Under the pieces are notes generated by a model. The model saw only the letters and a list, made by a program, of their open reading frames with translations, ran no database searches and was not told the DNA's origin. This document shows positions 55,589 to 64,000 of a stretch of 64,000 bases of DNA, piece after piece. The stretch covers positions 1-64,000 of the forward strand of contig VTEF01000001.1 in assembly GCA_008180335.1 (NCBI GenBank), read 5' to 3'. A program made the position numbers and the translations under genes. The first letter of the stretch is position 1, and the number at the start of each line of letters is the position of its first letter. The DNA is from Priestia megaterium (lineage in GTDB: Bacteria; Bacillota; Bacilli; Bacillales; Bacillaceae_H).

Positions 55589-55780
55589 GTGTGTTACTCT
55601 TTGTTGCAAGTAAAATTGTTTGATAAAGAACACGAAAAAGATTTAGAAGTAGCTGTCAATCGCTTTTTAAAAAAACTAGACGAAGAAGATGTAGTGGATA
55701 TTAAGTACCAAGTCACTGTCGATGTAGACCGAGATGAGCAAGTTTATTGTTTTTCAGCCATGATCATTTATAAAGCCTAG
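55589..55780 (+). CDS. Cse60-family sporulation protein (YteV-like)
   Basis: About 58-63 residues: QVKLFDKEHEKDLEVAVNRFLKKLDEEDVVDIKYQVTVDV, ending YCFSAMIIYKA. This matches the Cse60/YteV family, small acidic sporulation-specific proteins of Bacillus. The start is uncertain: GTG 55589, TTG 55601 and TTG 55604 are possible, with AAAGGTG before them. Function not established. Confidence 0.8.
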   Translation: MCYSLLQVKLFDKEHEKDLEVAVNRFLKKLDEEDVVDIKYQVTVDVDRDEQVYCFSAMIIYKA

Positions 55781-55783
55781 CAT

Positions 55784-57055
55784 TTATGCTAGGCCTGTTG
55801 AAAATTCTCCGGCATTTGAACCAGCTAACCGCCCAGTTATCAATGCCGATGTAATGTTATATCCACCTGTATAGCCATGAATGTCTAAGATTTCTCCACA
55901 AAAGTAAAGGCCATTCATCAATTTGGATGACATTTCTTTAGGAGAAATTTCTTTAACGGACACCCCGCCGCCAGTGACAAATGCTTTTTCAAGTGATAGT
56001 GTACCATTTACAGTAAACTCAAATCGATTAAATAGCTTTGCTAATTCTCGTAATCGATCATGTGAGATTTGCCCAGCTAGCACGTGTTCATCAATTTGTA
56101 CTTGATGCAATAAAAAGAATAAATAGCGTTCCGGAACCAAGCCTTTTAGCACATTTTTAATGGCTTTTTTAGGGTCTTCTTTGATCAGCGCGACAAGTTG
56201 CTGAAATGTGGCCTCTTCATTTTGGTGTGGAAATACGTCAATCGCCATTTTTACTGTATTACTCTTTTGTTTCTTTAATTCTTTAACAACATACTGGCTA
56301 CAGCGTAACACAGCTGGTCCAGAGATACCAAAGTGAGTAAAAATCATATCCATTTGATGAGTAATGATAGGCTTTCCCTTTTTGTTGAGCACGCTTAATC
56401 CAACACTGCGCAAAGATAAGCCTTGCAATGTTTTTTCGCGTATAAAAGGTTCTGTTGATGTGATCGGAACTTCAGTTGGATATAATTCTGTTATTGTATG
56501 GCCAGCATCTGAAGCCCATTTGTATCCATCACCAGTTGATCCTGTGTGTGGTACAGACTTGCCACCAACAGCGATGACTACACTTTTTGTTGCGAGCACT
56601 TCTCCATTTTGCAGCACAACGTTTTTAACAGCACCGTTTTCGTAGTTAACACGTTTTACAGGTGTGTTGGTTCGTATAGTTACACCGAGGCGCTTTAGTT
56701 CGTTAATCAGCGCATCCACCACAGATTGTGCTTTGTTGGATACAGGAAACATGCGTCCGTGATCTTCTTCTTTTAATCGAATCCCTAATCCTTCAAAAAA
56801 GGCAATAATATCTTCATTATTAAAAACAGAAAACGCGCTGTATAAAAAGCGCCCGTTTCCTGGAATGTGTTTAATTAATTCATCTACGGGTAACCGATTT
56901 GTTACATTACAGCGGCCTCCTCCGGAAATGGCTAGCTTTCGTCCGAGCTTAGCTCCTTTATCAAGCAATAATACGTTAGCACCTTTTTCACCAGCTGCGA
57001 TCGATGCCATCAAACCAGAAGGTCCTCCTCCGATTACGATTACATCATATTTCAT
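55784..57055 (-). CDS. ytfP: FAD-dependent oxidoreductase, HI0933/YtfP family
   Basis: 423 residues. Dinucleotide-binding [22 protein letters not shown] begins it; the family motif [18 protein letters not shown] and the C-terminal [31 protein letters not shown] define HI0933-like flavoproteins (BaiN/RdsA group). Relatives reduce diverse hydrophobic substrates; the physiological substrate here is unknown. It is divergent from murJ. Confidence 0.9.
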   Translation of the reverse strand: MKYDVIVIGGGPSGLMASIAAGEKGANVLLLDKGAKLGRKLAISGGGRCNVTNRLPVDELIKHIPGNGRFLYSAFSVFNNEDIIAFFEGLGIRLKEEDHGRMFPVSNKAQSVVDALINELKRLGVTIRTNTPVKRVNYENGAVKNVVLQNGEVLATKSVVIAVGGKSVPHTGSTGDGYKWASDAGHTITELYPTEVPITSTEPFIREKTLQGLSLRSVGLSVLNKKGKPIITHQMDMIFTHFGISGPAVLRCSQYVVKELKKQKSNTVKMAIDVFPHQNEEATFQQLVALIKEDPKKAIKNVLKGLVPERYLFFLLHQVQIDEHVLAGQISHDRLRELAKLFNRFEFTVNGTLSLEKAFVTGGGVSVKEISPKEMSSKLMNGLYFCGEILDIHGYTGGYNITSALITGRLAGSNAGEFSTGLA

Positions 57056-57362
57056 ACTTCCACCAACCTGTCTCTATAATTAAATTTTCATTTGTTCACT
57101 GACAAATGAACAAACTTTGGATACAATGGGCTATAGTCTTTCTTTTTTCTCTAAGTTTACATAACTGTTAAGAAGTCAGGAATCTTCGTCTTAAAAGATA
57201 AATGCATCCAGTTCATTATCGATAATGAAAACGTCACATTTAGTCTAAAGTAACGAGGGTAACTTTTAAAATTAAAGCACTTCTGAGTGTAAACTGCAAC
57301 TTGCTTATTTTTCATTCTATCACTATTATCAAAATGTAACATTAAGTATCGGAGGCAAGGGT
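57056..57362. other. Divergent promoter region ytfP/murJ
   Basis: 307 bases without a supported gene. Near 57091-57112 TTTGTTCA...TGAACAAA forms a short palindrome (TTTGTTCACTGACAAATGAACAAA), possibly an operator. No RNA structure recognised. Confidence 0.45.
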
Positions 57363-59009
57363 ATGTCTGATTCAAAATTACTAAGAGGAACTTTTGTGTT
57401 GACACTTGGCACATACATTTCTCGAATTTTAGGAATGATTTATATCTTTCCGTTCTCTGCTCTTGTAGGAACAGTAGGCGGAGCTTTATTTGGCTATGGG
57501 TATAATCAATATGCAATTTATTTAAGTATTGCTACAGCAGGTATGCCGATGGCAGTATCAAAATTTGTATCCAAATATAATGCAATCGGCGATTATTATA
57601 CAAGTCGAAGGATGTACCGTTCAGGTCTTAAGCTTATGTTTGTAACGGGAATCCTTGCTTTTTTACTCCTCTATTCATTAGCACCGGCTATATCAAAATG
57701 GACATTAGGCGGTACGGATTTAGATAATTCATTAGAGGACGTTGTAATGGTTATGCGCATGGTAAGTGTTGCGCTCCTCATTGTTCCTGTTATGAGTTTG
57801 ATGCGAGGGTTTTTTCAAGGACATCAATCAATGGGGCCTACTGCGGTTTCCCAAGTCGTTGAACAGTTTGTGCGTGTTGTTTTCTTGCTTGCTTCTACGT
57901 ACATTGTGTTAAAAATTGTCGGAGGAAGTCTTGCTTTAGCTGTCGGTTTTGCTACAATGGGAGCATTTGTAGGGGCACTTGGCGGCTTAGCTGTTTTGAT
58001 GTGGTATTGGGTAAAAAGAAAACCTCACCTCGACAAAATGTTAGAAGAACAAAAAGTGACGCCGACACGTATTTCAACCATGTCCATCTTTAAAGAGCTA
58101 TTAACATATTCACTACCCTATGTATTTGTTAGTTTAGCCATTCCCCTTTATCAATATGTCGATCAGTTCACATTCAATCGTGCAATGGTTGCAGCAGGTC
58201 AAAGAGAGGTTGCCGAATCGATGAATGGGATTGTGCAATCTTATGTGCCAAAGCTTGTTATGATTCCTGTTTCACTTGCGACGGCATTTGGCTTGACGCT
58301 TGTCCCAACGATTACACGTTCATTTGTCAGCAAAGATTATCTAGGACTACAAAAACAAATTGACCAGACTTATCAAACGATTATGTTTCTTGTTTTGCCT
58401 GCTTCTGTTGGATTAATGGCACTGTCCATGCCTGCTTATACATCTTTCTTTGGTTTAGAAGCAGCAGATGCAGGGGGGAAAGTGTTATGGTTTTATGCAC
58501 CGGTTGCATTACTATTTTCTTTTTTTACAGTCAACGGAGCCATTTTACAAGGGATTAATAAACAAAAATATGCAGTGATTAGCTTAGTTTTTGGGCTGAT
58601 AGTCAAGATTGCACTTAATATGCCACTGATTATGATTTTTCATGAAATTGGTTCAATCATAGCGACAGCCCTTGGCTATATGGTTTCACTTGCATACACC
58701 TTTTATATGATTAAAAAACATGCAGATTATCAATATAATGCCTTTATTAAACGTTCAATCCTTATTTTCATCTTCGTTCTTATAATGGGAGGAACTGTGA
58801 AACTTGTATCCTTCATCTTAGGTTTCTTCCTATCCTATAATCACAGTCAGCTAGCGGCCATCATTGTAACGGTTATTGGAGCCGTTGTTGGAGGCGGGAT
58901 TTATGCGATTGTCACGTACCGGTCTACCTTGTTAGAAAAAGTAATGGGGAAAAGGGTAGCAGGCGCTATCGAACGCAAAATTTTACGTCGTCAACCTGCT
59001 AATGGATAG
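57363..59009 (+). CDS. murJ: Lipid II flippase MurJ (YtgP)
   Basis: 548 residues, MOP superfamily polysaccharide-exporter fold with about 14 membrane segments. The N-terminal SKLLRGTFVLTLGTYISRILGMIYIFPFSALVG, and EQFVRVVFLLASTYIV, LPYVFVSLAIPLYQYVDQFTFNRAM blocks are typical of YtgP. B. subtilis YtgP is the lipid II flippase MurJ, partially redundant with Amj (known). A C-terminal basic tail ends ILRRQPANG. ATG with GGAGG upstream. Confidence 0.9.
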   Translation: MSDSKLLRGTFVLTLGTYISRILGMIYIFPFSALVGTVGGALFGYGYNQYAIYLSIATAGMPMAVSKFVSKYNAIGDYYTSRRMYRSGLKLMFVTGILAFLLLYSLAPAISKWTLGGTDLDNSLEDVVMVMRMVSVALLIVPVMSLMRGFFQGHQSMGPTAVSQVVEQFVRVVFLLASTYIVLKIVGGSLALAVGFATMGAFVGALGGLAVLMWYWVKRKPHLDKMLEEQKVTPTRISTMSIFKELLTYSLPYVFVSLAIPLYQYVDQFTFNRAMVAAGQREVAESMNGIVQSYVPKLVMIPVSLATAFGLTLVPTITRSFVSKDYLGLQKQIDQTYQTIMFLVLPASVGLMALSMPAYTSFFGLEAADAGGKVLWFYAPVALLFSFFTVNGAILQGINKQKYAVISLVFGLIVKIALNMPLIMIFHEIGSIIATALGYMVSLAYTFYMIKKHADYQYNAFIKRSILIFIFVLIMGGTVKLVSFILGFFLSYNHSQLAAIIVTVIGAVVGGGIYAIVTYRSTLLEKVMGKRVAGAIERKILRRQPANG

Positions 59010-59129
59010 TAGAAAAGGTTTAGCATGAACCTTTATCATGATTTATTGCTACTTGAAGGATAAAAAGTGTTAGCTTCAAATGACATTTGTAACTAAATGA
59101 TTAGACGAGACATAATGGAAGTGGGATAC

Positions 59130-59168
59130 AATAAAAGTGACTCAGCGAAAGTTGAGTCATTTTCTTTC
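59130..59168 (+). terminator. Hairpin between murJ and ytzG
   Basis: AAAGTGACTCA/TGAGTCATTTTC stem with GCGAAAGT loop and T-rich tail. It probably ends the murJ transcript. Confidence 0.75.
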
Positions 59169-59194
59169 AGAAAGAAAATAAAAGAGGTGTGTGT

Positions 59195-59914
59195 ATGAGA
59201 TTAGATAAATTACTATCAAATATTGGATATGGAAGCCGTAAAGAGGTAAAGGGCTTATTGAAAACAGGCGTTGTAAAAGTAGATGGTAAATCTGTAAAAG
59301 ATGCAAAATTACATGTTGATCCGAATCATCAAGAAATAACAGTTCATGGTGAAGAGGTTGTCTATAAAGAATTTATTTATTTAATGATGAATAAGCCACA
59401 AGGTGTTATTTCTGCTACAGAAGATCCTCAGCATGAAACAGTTGTTGATTTGTTAGCGCTTGAGGACGCTGTATATGAACCGTTTCCAGTCGGACGATTA
59501 GATAAGGATACAGAAGGGCTATTGTTACTAACAAATGATGGACAGTTAGCGCATCAGCTACTTTCACCTAAAAAGCACGTGCCCAAAACGTATTTTGCTG
59601 AAATAAATATGGAGGTAACAGAAGAAGACATTGAAGCATTTAAAAAAGGTGTTATGCTAGATGATGGATATGTGACAAAGCCGGCAGATTTAAAAGTCGT
59701 CCAAAATGGTGAAACAGCAGAAATTGAGCTTACCATTGTAGAAGGAAAGTTTCATCAAGTAAAGCGAATGTTTGAATCACGTGGAAAAAAAGTAACATAC
59801 TTACAGCGAATTTCAATGGGACCTTTACCTTTAGATGAAGAATTAGCACTTGGTGAATATCGTGAATTAACAGAAGCAGAAATTGAAAAATTAAAAATGG
59901 GGCATGAGTGGTAA
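59195..59914 (+). CDS. ytzG: 16S rRNA pseudouridine synthase, RsuA family (YtzG)
   Basis: 239 residues. An N-terminal S4 RNA-binding domain (MRLDKLLSNIGYGSRKEVKGLLKTG) precedes the synthase domain with catalytic Asp in GRLDKDTEGLLLLTNDGQLAHQL and the VEGKFHQVKRMFESRGK block. RsuA isomerises U516 of 16S rRNA in E. coli; the same role here is inferred. ATG at 59195 with AGAGGTG upstream. Confidence 0.93.
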   Translation: MRLDKLLSNIGYGSRKEVKGLLKTGVVKVDGKSVKDAKLHVDPNHQEITVHGEEVVYKEFIYLMMNKPQGVISATEDPQHETVVDLLALEDAVYEPFPVGRLDKDTEGLLLLTNDGQLAHQLLSPKKHVPKTYFAEINMEVTEEDIEAFKKGVMLDDGYVTKPADLKVVQNGETAEIELTIVEGKFHQVKRMFESRGKKVTYLQRISMGPLPLDEELALGEYRELTEAEIEKLKMGHEW

Positions 59915-59921
59915 GAGCCGA

Positions 59922-59961
59922 AAGAAAAAGGAACCTGTACATTAAATGGTTCCTTTTTTGC
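59922..59961 (+). terminator. Terminator after ytzG
   Basis: AAAAGGAACC/GGTTCCTTTTTTG hairpin. Confidence 0.9.
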
Positions 59962-60133
59962 TCACTATACATAAGTGAAACATTTCACGTTTGAATGCTC
60001 AAACGAAGCTTACTCTTTTCGGATAATAAAAAATGAGGAAAAGCAGCTTATCTAAGCACTTAAGCTTACTACCTTTATAGGATAGTGTGAGGATTCTTTA
60101 TCTCTGTATATAAATACTTACCTTTGAAACTTA

Positions 60134-60355
60134 CTAGGATGAAATCTTGACCTTCTTCTGCGTTGTCGTCCATGTACCACGACTTGGACTGCGAACTAAA
60201 TCATTATATGCTAACACATTCAAATCCCGTTGGATGGTTCTTGGTGTAATACCAAATTCATCTACAAGTTCTTGGGTTGTTACAGTTCCTTTTTTACAAA
60301 TGAACATATAAACAGATTTGATGCGAGTTAGCATTCGATTAGTTGAAGGTTTCAA
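60134..60355 (-). CDS. ytzE: Small DeoR-type helix-turn-helix regulator YtzE
   Basis: 73 residues: a stand-alone winged HTH of the DeoR N-terminal kind (RIKSVYMFICKKGTVTTQELVDEFGITPRTIQRDLNVL, then YNDLVRSPSRGTW). There is no sugar-phosphate sensor domain, so its effector, if any, is unknown. It is transcribed toward ytzG. YtzE occupies this position in B. subtilis. Confidence 0.88.
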   Translation of the reverse strand: MKPSTNRMLTRIKSVYMFICKKGTVTTQELVDEFGITPRTIQRDLNVLAYNDLVRSPSRGTWTTTQKKVKISS

Positions 60356-60778
60356 AAAACCACTTCCTTATTTATTTTTCGTAAGGCACAACTTCTTTAT
60401 AACTCTGAGATGTCAAGAACTATTTTAGTCCTCGTATCTATTGTACACAAAATCACTAGAAAAATAAAATGATAAAACTGAAATTAACGAAATATTTACA
60501 AAAAACGATATAACTATGTAGTTTTTTGTAACAACTCCTTTCGCTATCTATATACTTTTTATAGTATATACAGAAAAATAAAAAATAGAATGCCAATTGT
60601 AGAAGAGAAACAATATAGAAGGTAAAGCTATATACCCTTTTTGGATTCAAACAAAACAAATAAACTGAAAATGAGATTCTTTAAAATGCCTTTTATTTCT
60701 TTTCAATTCAAGGTGTGATAAAGTGAAAAATAGTAATAGTAAGCACGAATAAATCTGCTTATAAAGTGGAGGATTGAC
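60356..60778. other. Divergent intergenic region ytzE/pepV
   Basis: About 420 very AT-rich bases with no gene. ATATACTTTTTATAGTATAT at 60549-60568 is a near-perfect palindrome in the middle and could be an operator or part of a promoter. No other structure seen. Confidence 0.5.
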
Positions 60779-62182
60779 ATGAAAACAATCAATTGGATGG
60801 AAGAAGTTAAAAAAAGAGAAACAGAAATTTTAGCGGAAACACAACGATTTCTACAAATTAAAAGTGTGCTAACAGATAGTAAAAAGAAAGAAGAGCCTTT
60901 TGGAGAAGGAATTGCACAAGCATTGCAATTTTTATTAGAAAAAGGTCGAAAAGATCAGTTTGTTACGAAAAATGTAGATGGATATGCGGGGCATATTGAG
61001 ATTGGGCAAGGTCAAGAGTTAGTGGGGATTTTATGTCATGTAGATGTAGTCCCAGAAGGAGAAGGATGGTCTGTTGATCCATATAGCGGTGAAATAAAAG
61101 ATGGTAAAATTTTTGCGCGCGGGGCTATTGATGATAAGGGGCCAACAATGGCGGCATACTATGCCATGAAAATTGTAAGTGATTTGCAGCTTCCTCTTAC
61201 TAAACGAGTTCGAATGATTATTGGAACGGATGAAGAAAGTGATTGGAGATGTGTGGATCATTATTTTAAAAAGGAAGAGATGCCAACTATTGGCTTTGCA
61301 CCTGATGCGGATTTCCCAATTATTTATGCAGAAAAAGGCATTACAGATGTTGAATTGCGACAGAAACCAATAGAAGCAACAGAAGGACCGCTTATACTTC
61401 AAACGCTAACGTCAGGCAGACGCTATAACATGGTGCCAGATTACGCAGAAGCAACGTTAAGCATCAATGAGCAAAGCAACATGAAGGAGTCATTTGAACA
61501 GTTTTTAACAGTGAATGAATTGATTGGGACAATCGAAATAAATCAAAGCAGCTGCACGTTGACAGTAAGAGGAACATCAGCTCATGGAAGTGTACCGGAT
61601 AAAGGGAAAAATGCAGGTTTGTTCTTGCTTCAATTTTTACACACATTGCCTTTAGATGAGCAGGCAAATCAATTTGTCGGATATATGAATCAATATTTTG
61701 TGAACAACTCTTTAGGAACAGATATGGGCTTAAACCGACGAGATGATGTGACAGGAGATTTAACAATTAATGTAGGAATCATTTCATACACGAAAGAAGA
61801 GGCTGGTCATGTTGGATTAAATATTCGCTATCCAGTTTCAGCACATATTGATGATTTAATTGAAACGATTCAAACAAAAAGCGAAGCTTATGAAATGACA
61901 GTTAAGCATTTTACCGACTCTAAACCTCACCATGTCGATCAAAATCATGAATTAATTCAAACGCTTCAGCGTGTGTATACGGAACAAACCGGTGACGAGC
62001 CGACACTCATTTCAATTGGAGGCGGAACGTACGCACGTGCCCTTGAAGCAGGCGTTGCGTTTGGTCCGCTTTTTCCAGGGCGAGAAGAAGTCGCACATGA
62101 AAAAGATGAATATATGGTCATCGATGATTTGCTGCGTGCGACAGCGATTTATGCACAAGCGATTTATGAATTGGCAAAGTAA
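60779..62182 (+). CDS. pepV: Dipeptidase PepV (M20 family)
   Basis: 467 residues, dinuclear zinc M20A dipeptidase. Metal and catalytic residues can be placed: HVDVVPEGEGW (His, catalytic Asp), GAIDDKGPTMA (bridging Asp), GTDEESDWRC (base Glu and ligand Glu), APDADFPIIYAEKG (Asp), and a final His in GREEVAHEKDEYM. The lid domain carries SAHGSVPDKGKNAG. Cytosolic. Strong GGAGG upstream. Confidence 0.95.
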   Translation: MKTINWMEEVKKRETEILAETQRFLQIKSVLTDSKKKEEPFGEGIAQALQFLLEKGRKDQFVTKNVDGYAGHIEIGQGQELVGILCHVDVVPEGEGWSVDPYSGEIKDGKIFARGAIDDKGPTMAAYYAMKIVSDLQLPLTKRVRMIIGTDEESDWRCVDHYFKKEEMPTIGFAPDADFPIIYAEKGITDVELRQKPIEATEGPLILQTLTSGRRYNMVPDYAEATLSINEQSNMKESFEQFLTVNELIGTIEINQSSCTLTVRGTSAHGSVPDKGKNAGLFLLQFLHTLPLDEQANQFVGYMNQYFVNNSLGTDMGLNRRDDVTGDLTINVGIISYTKEEAGHVGLNIRYPVSAHIDDLIETIQTKSEAYEMTVKHFTDSKPHHVDQNHELIQTLQRVYTEQTGDEPTLISIGGGTYARALEAGVAFGPLFPGREEVAHEKDEYMVIDDLLRATAIYAQAIYELAK

Positions 62183-62211
62183 TCAACAAACACAACAGCT
62201 TTATTCTTAAA

Positions 62212-62246
62212 ATGAAACCATGGGTGTGATAACCTATGGTTTCTTC
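62212..62246 (+). terminator. Terminator after pepV
   Basis: AAACCATGGGT/ACCTATGGTTT hairpin with TCTTCT tail. Confidence 0.75.
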
Positions 62247-62416
62247 TATATGAAAGCATAAGTGGAAACGTAAAGTGAAAAAGCGGCAAAACCTCATGTA
62301 AAACCTATCTAAAGAAGATATCGCTTAATTGGAAACTGTGATAAAATCAATTTGTTTAGCTGTAGGAATCGTAAAATATTGTTACTTAGAAAAGCATCAG
62401 GAAATGAGGTGGAGAA

Positions 62417-63598
62417 GTGCAGTTAGCTGTTAAGAATGAAAGTGTTAACTCTAAAATGGTATTCAGTGCATACTATTTTTTTGTATTTTTTGGAATTGGT
62501 GGGCTATTTCCCTTGCTATCGGTTTATTTGACGGAGGTTGTAGAACTTTCTGGAACACAAGTCGGAGTCATTATGTCAATTAGTCCAGTAGTGATGATTG
62601 TTGCGCAACCTTTTTGGGGGCTGATAGCAGATTATACACAAAAAACAAGATTGGTGTTAACCGTTACACTTATATGTACAGGGGTTGCTGGCATCTTTTT
62701 TTCATTTTCACAGCACTATTATTTCTTAATTCTCTTAGCAGGTGTCTTGGCATTTTTTCAAGGAGCGCTCATTCCATTATCTGATAGCATTACGCTAAAT
62801 TATATCACCAGGGTTCATGGAGATTATGGAGCGATTCGATTATGGGGAGCTATTGGTTTTGCTGTTGCCGTTTTGATTGTTGGAGGCCTAGCAGAGAAGT
62901 TTGGATTGCATATTATCTTTTATATTTTTGCTAGTATTCTCAGCGTGGCTGCTCTTCTTGCATGGCTGTTACCAAAGGAAAGCCAAAGTCTAAAAGTGGA
63001 TATGAGAAGTGGAATTAGAGAATTAATGAAGATGAAAAAGTTCATTTTATTTTTATGGATTACCTTTTTAATTTTTGGACCGATTTCTGCTAATAATTTT
63101 TATTTTGGCATTTATATTACAAGCCTTGGTGGAACACTGACAGGAGTTGGAATTGCATTTTTGCTAGCAGCAGGTAGTGAAGCTCCATTTATGAAGGTGG
63201 CAAGTGTATGGATTAAAAAAATAGGTGTCATGAAAATCCTCTTGCTAGCTGCATGCATTGCTTTTTTTAGATGGACCTTTTATTTTCTGGAACCTCCTTT
63301 ATTGCTTATTTACCTTACAACCGTTGTACAAGGATTTTCAATTGGCCTGTTTATTCCAGCCGCTCTTCAATATGTAAGAGATCTTGCACCTTTGCATGTA
63401 AGAGCAACTGCTGTGTCAGTTTATGCAGCAGTAGGAAATGGAATGGGAAGCTGGTTTTGTACTTTTTTGGGCGGTGTAATTCTTGAACATTATCATGCAG
63501 CCACCGTATATGGCTTTTTTATGACGCTTACTCTCCTTGGCTGTGTATTAATTGTGATATTAAAAAGAATTGAAACAAAAGAAGCGAATGCCACTTAA
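62417..63598 (+). CDS. MFS transporter, LacY/nucleoside-symporter-like (PPP family)
   Basis: 393 residues, twelve hydrophobic segments. The N-terminal GIGGLFPLLSVYLTEVVELSGTQVGVIMSISPVVMIVAQPFWGLIADYTQKTR carries a loop 2-3 G-x-x-x-D motif in the MFS_1_like style of the YwbF group. YGAIRLWGAIGFAVAVLIVGG (RLWGAxG motif) is diagnostic for the LacY-like/PPP family. Substrate unknown. GTG start with GGTGGAG upstream. Its 3' end lies in a terminator shared with the convergent cysteine synthase gene. Confidence 0.83.
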   Translation: MQLAVKNESVNSKMVFSAYYFFVFFGIGGLFPLLSVYLTEVVELSGTQVGVIMSISPVVMIVAQPFWGLIADYTQKTRLVLTVTLICTGVAGIFFSFSQHYYFLILLAGVLAFFQGALIPLSDSITLNYITRVHGDYGAIRLWGAIGFAVAVLIVGGLAEKFGLHIIFYIFASILSVAALLAWLLPKESQSLKVDMRSGIRELMKMKKFILFLWITFLIFGPISANNFYFGIYITSLGGTLTGVGIAFLLAAGSEAPFMKVASVWIKKIGVMKILLLAACIAFFRWTFYFLEPPLLLIYLTTVVQGFSIGLFIPAALQYVRDLAPLHVRATAVSVYAAVGNGMGSWFCTFLGGVILEHYHAATVYGFFMTLTLLGCVLIVILKRIETKEANAT

Positions 63599-63619
63599 AA
63601 GGCATTCGCTTCTTTTGTT
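63580..63619. terminator. Bidirectional terminator, MFS gene/cysteine synthase
   Basis: AAGAAGCGAATGCC/GGCATTCGCTTCTT stem; the left arm encodes the last residues of the transporter. Confidence 0.9.
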
Positions 63620-63637
63620 TACAACATCATACACTCA

Positions 63638-64000
63638 TTATTCAAATGAAAACAAATCACTTGATAGATAACGCTCTCCTGTATCGCATGCAATGCAAAC
63701 CACAACTTGATCAGGAGTTAATTTTTTAGCTACTTCAATTGCTGCGAAGCATGCAGCACCAGATGATGGACCGACTAAAATCCCTTCTTCAGATGCTAAT
63801 CTGCGTGTAATATCGTAAGCTTCTTCGTCTTTAATTTTAAGAATTTCATCATATACATTTATATTTAGTGTATCTGGAATAAAGCCAGGACTTGTGCCGA
63901 CCAGCTTATGCTTTCCAGGTTTCCCGCCAGATAAAACGGGAGACCCTGCAGGCTCTACGACATGTACACTCATGCTTGGATAATGCTCTTTTAATGCTTC
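63638..64000 (-). CDS. Cysteine synthase-like PLP enzyme, C-terminal part (YtkP-like)
   Basis: Only the last ~120 residues lie in the window; the start is beyond position 64000. The fragment shows VEPAGSPVLSGGKPGKHKLVGTSPGFIPDTLN and GILVGPSSGAACFAAIEVAKKL, where PSSGAA binds the PLP pyridine nitrogen, and the C-terminal DTGERYLSSDLF. This is the cysteine synthase/CBS family; CysK, CysM-like or a MccA-like enzyme cannot be separated without the N-terminus. Frame is open to the window edge. Confidence 0.9.
   Translation of the reverse strand, partial: EALKEHYPSMSVHVVEPAGSPVLSGGKPGKHKLVGTSPGFIPDTLNINVYDEILKIKDEEAYDITRRLASEEGILVGPSSGAACFAAIEVAKKLTPDQVVVCIACDTGERYLSSDLFSFE

Overview
The window reads as a chromosomal core segment of a low-GC, endospore-forming Bacillaceae bacterium (Bacillus/Priestia-like). 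The evidence is AT-rich DNA, strong AAAGGAGG-type ribosome binding sites with frequent GTG/TTG starts, S-box and T-box leaders, and a gene order that follows the B. subtilis ytx/men/leuS region as I remember it (glg, yteA, menFDHBEC, ytiB, ytjA, luxS, dps, ytkCD, ytlACD, ytmAB, pckA, metK, ytoA, ytpAB, ytqAB, leuS, ytwF, ytfP, ytgP, ytzG, ytzE, pepV). The genus is an inference; no search was run. I saw no transposon, prophage, CRISPR array or integrated element.

Layout. 1-1530: the tail of a large tRNA cluster (one partial and sixteen complete tRNAs) closed by a terminator. 1721-9657: glycogen operon glgBCDAP. 9696-11342: an AIM24-family protein and the DksA-like YteA, both on the minus strand. 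11757-19361: menaquinone genes menF-D-H-B and, after a terminator, menE-C. 19640-23327: class Ia ribonucleotide reductase genes behind a cobalamin riboswitch and what look like two NrdR boxes. 23362-25673: two small minus-strand genes, then a three-gene set (DUF2325 protein, Cas4/AddB-like Fe-S protein with a degenerate nuclease site, flavodoxin) carrying two Fur boxes. 25736-28116: a cytochrome bd-type oxidase. 28546-30878: a zinc-uptake lipoprotein with a long His repeat and a CobW/YciC GTPase, each with a Zur box. 30997-34741: beta-carbonic anhydrase, YidD, LuxS, Dps, a holin-like protein, a small unknown and a Nudix hydrolase. 34830-37390: an ABC uptake system of the ThiY/NMT1 type. 37643-42292: a hydrolase, a DUF2584 protein, PEP carboxykinase with a CcpN-type operator, and MetK behind an S-box. 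42378-48488: a glycosyltransferase/PAP2 pair, gamma-carbonic anhydrase, YtpA/YtpB and the methyltransferase/radical-SAM pair YtqB/YtqA. 48631-52024: two short genes and two transporters. 52238-64000: leuS with its T-box, rhodanese, Cse60, a flavoprotein, lipid II flippase MurJ, a pseudouridine synthase, a small DeoR-type regulator, dipeptidase PepV, an MFS transporter and the 3' end of a cysteine synthase.

Working together. Much of the segment is metabolic housekeeping under metabolite or metal control: B12 and (probably) dNTP status for ribonucleotide reduction, iron for the flavodoxin cluster, zinc for ZnuA/YciC, SAM for metK, uncharged tRNA-Leu for leuS, and glycolytic or catabolite state for pckA and the GntP-type permease. 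The least explained part is the Fur-controlled trio at 23959-25673.
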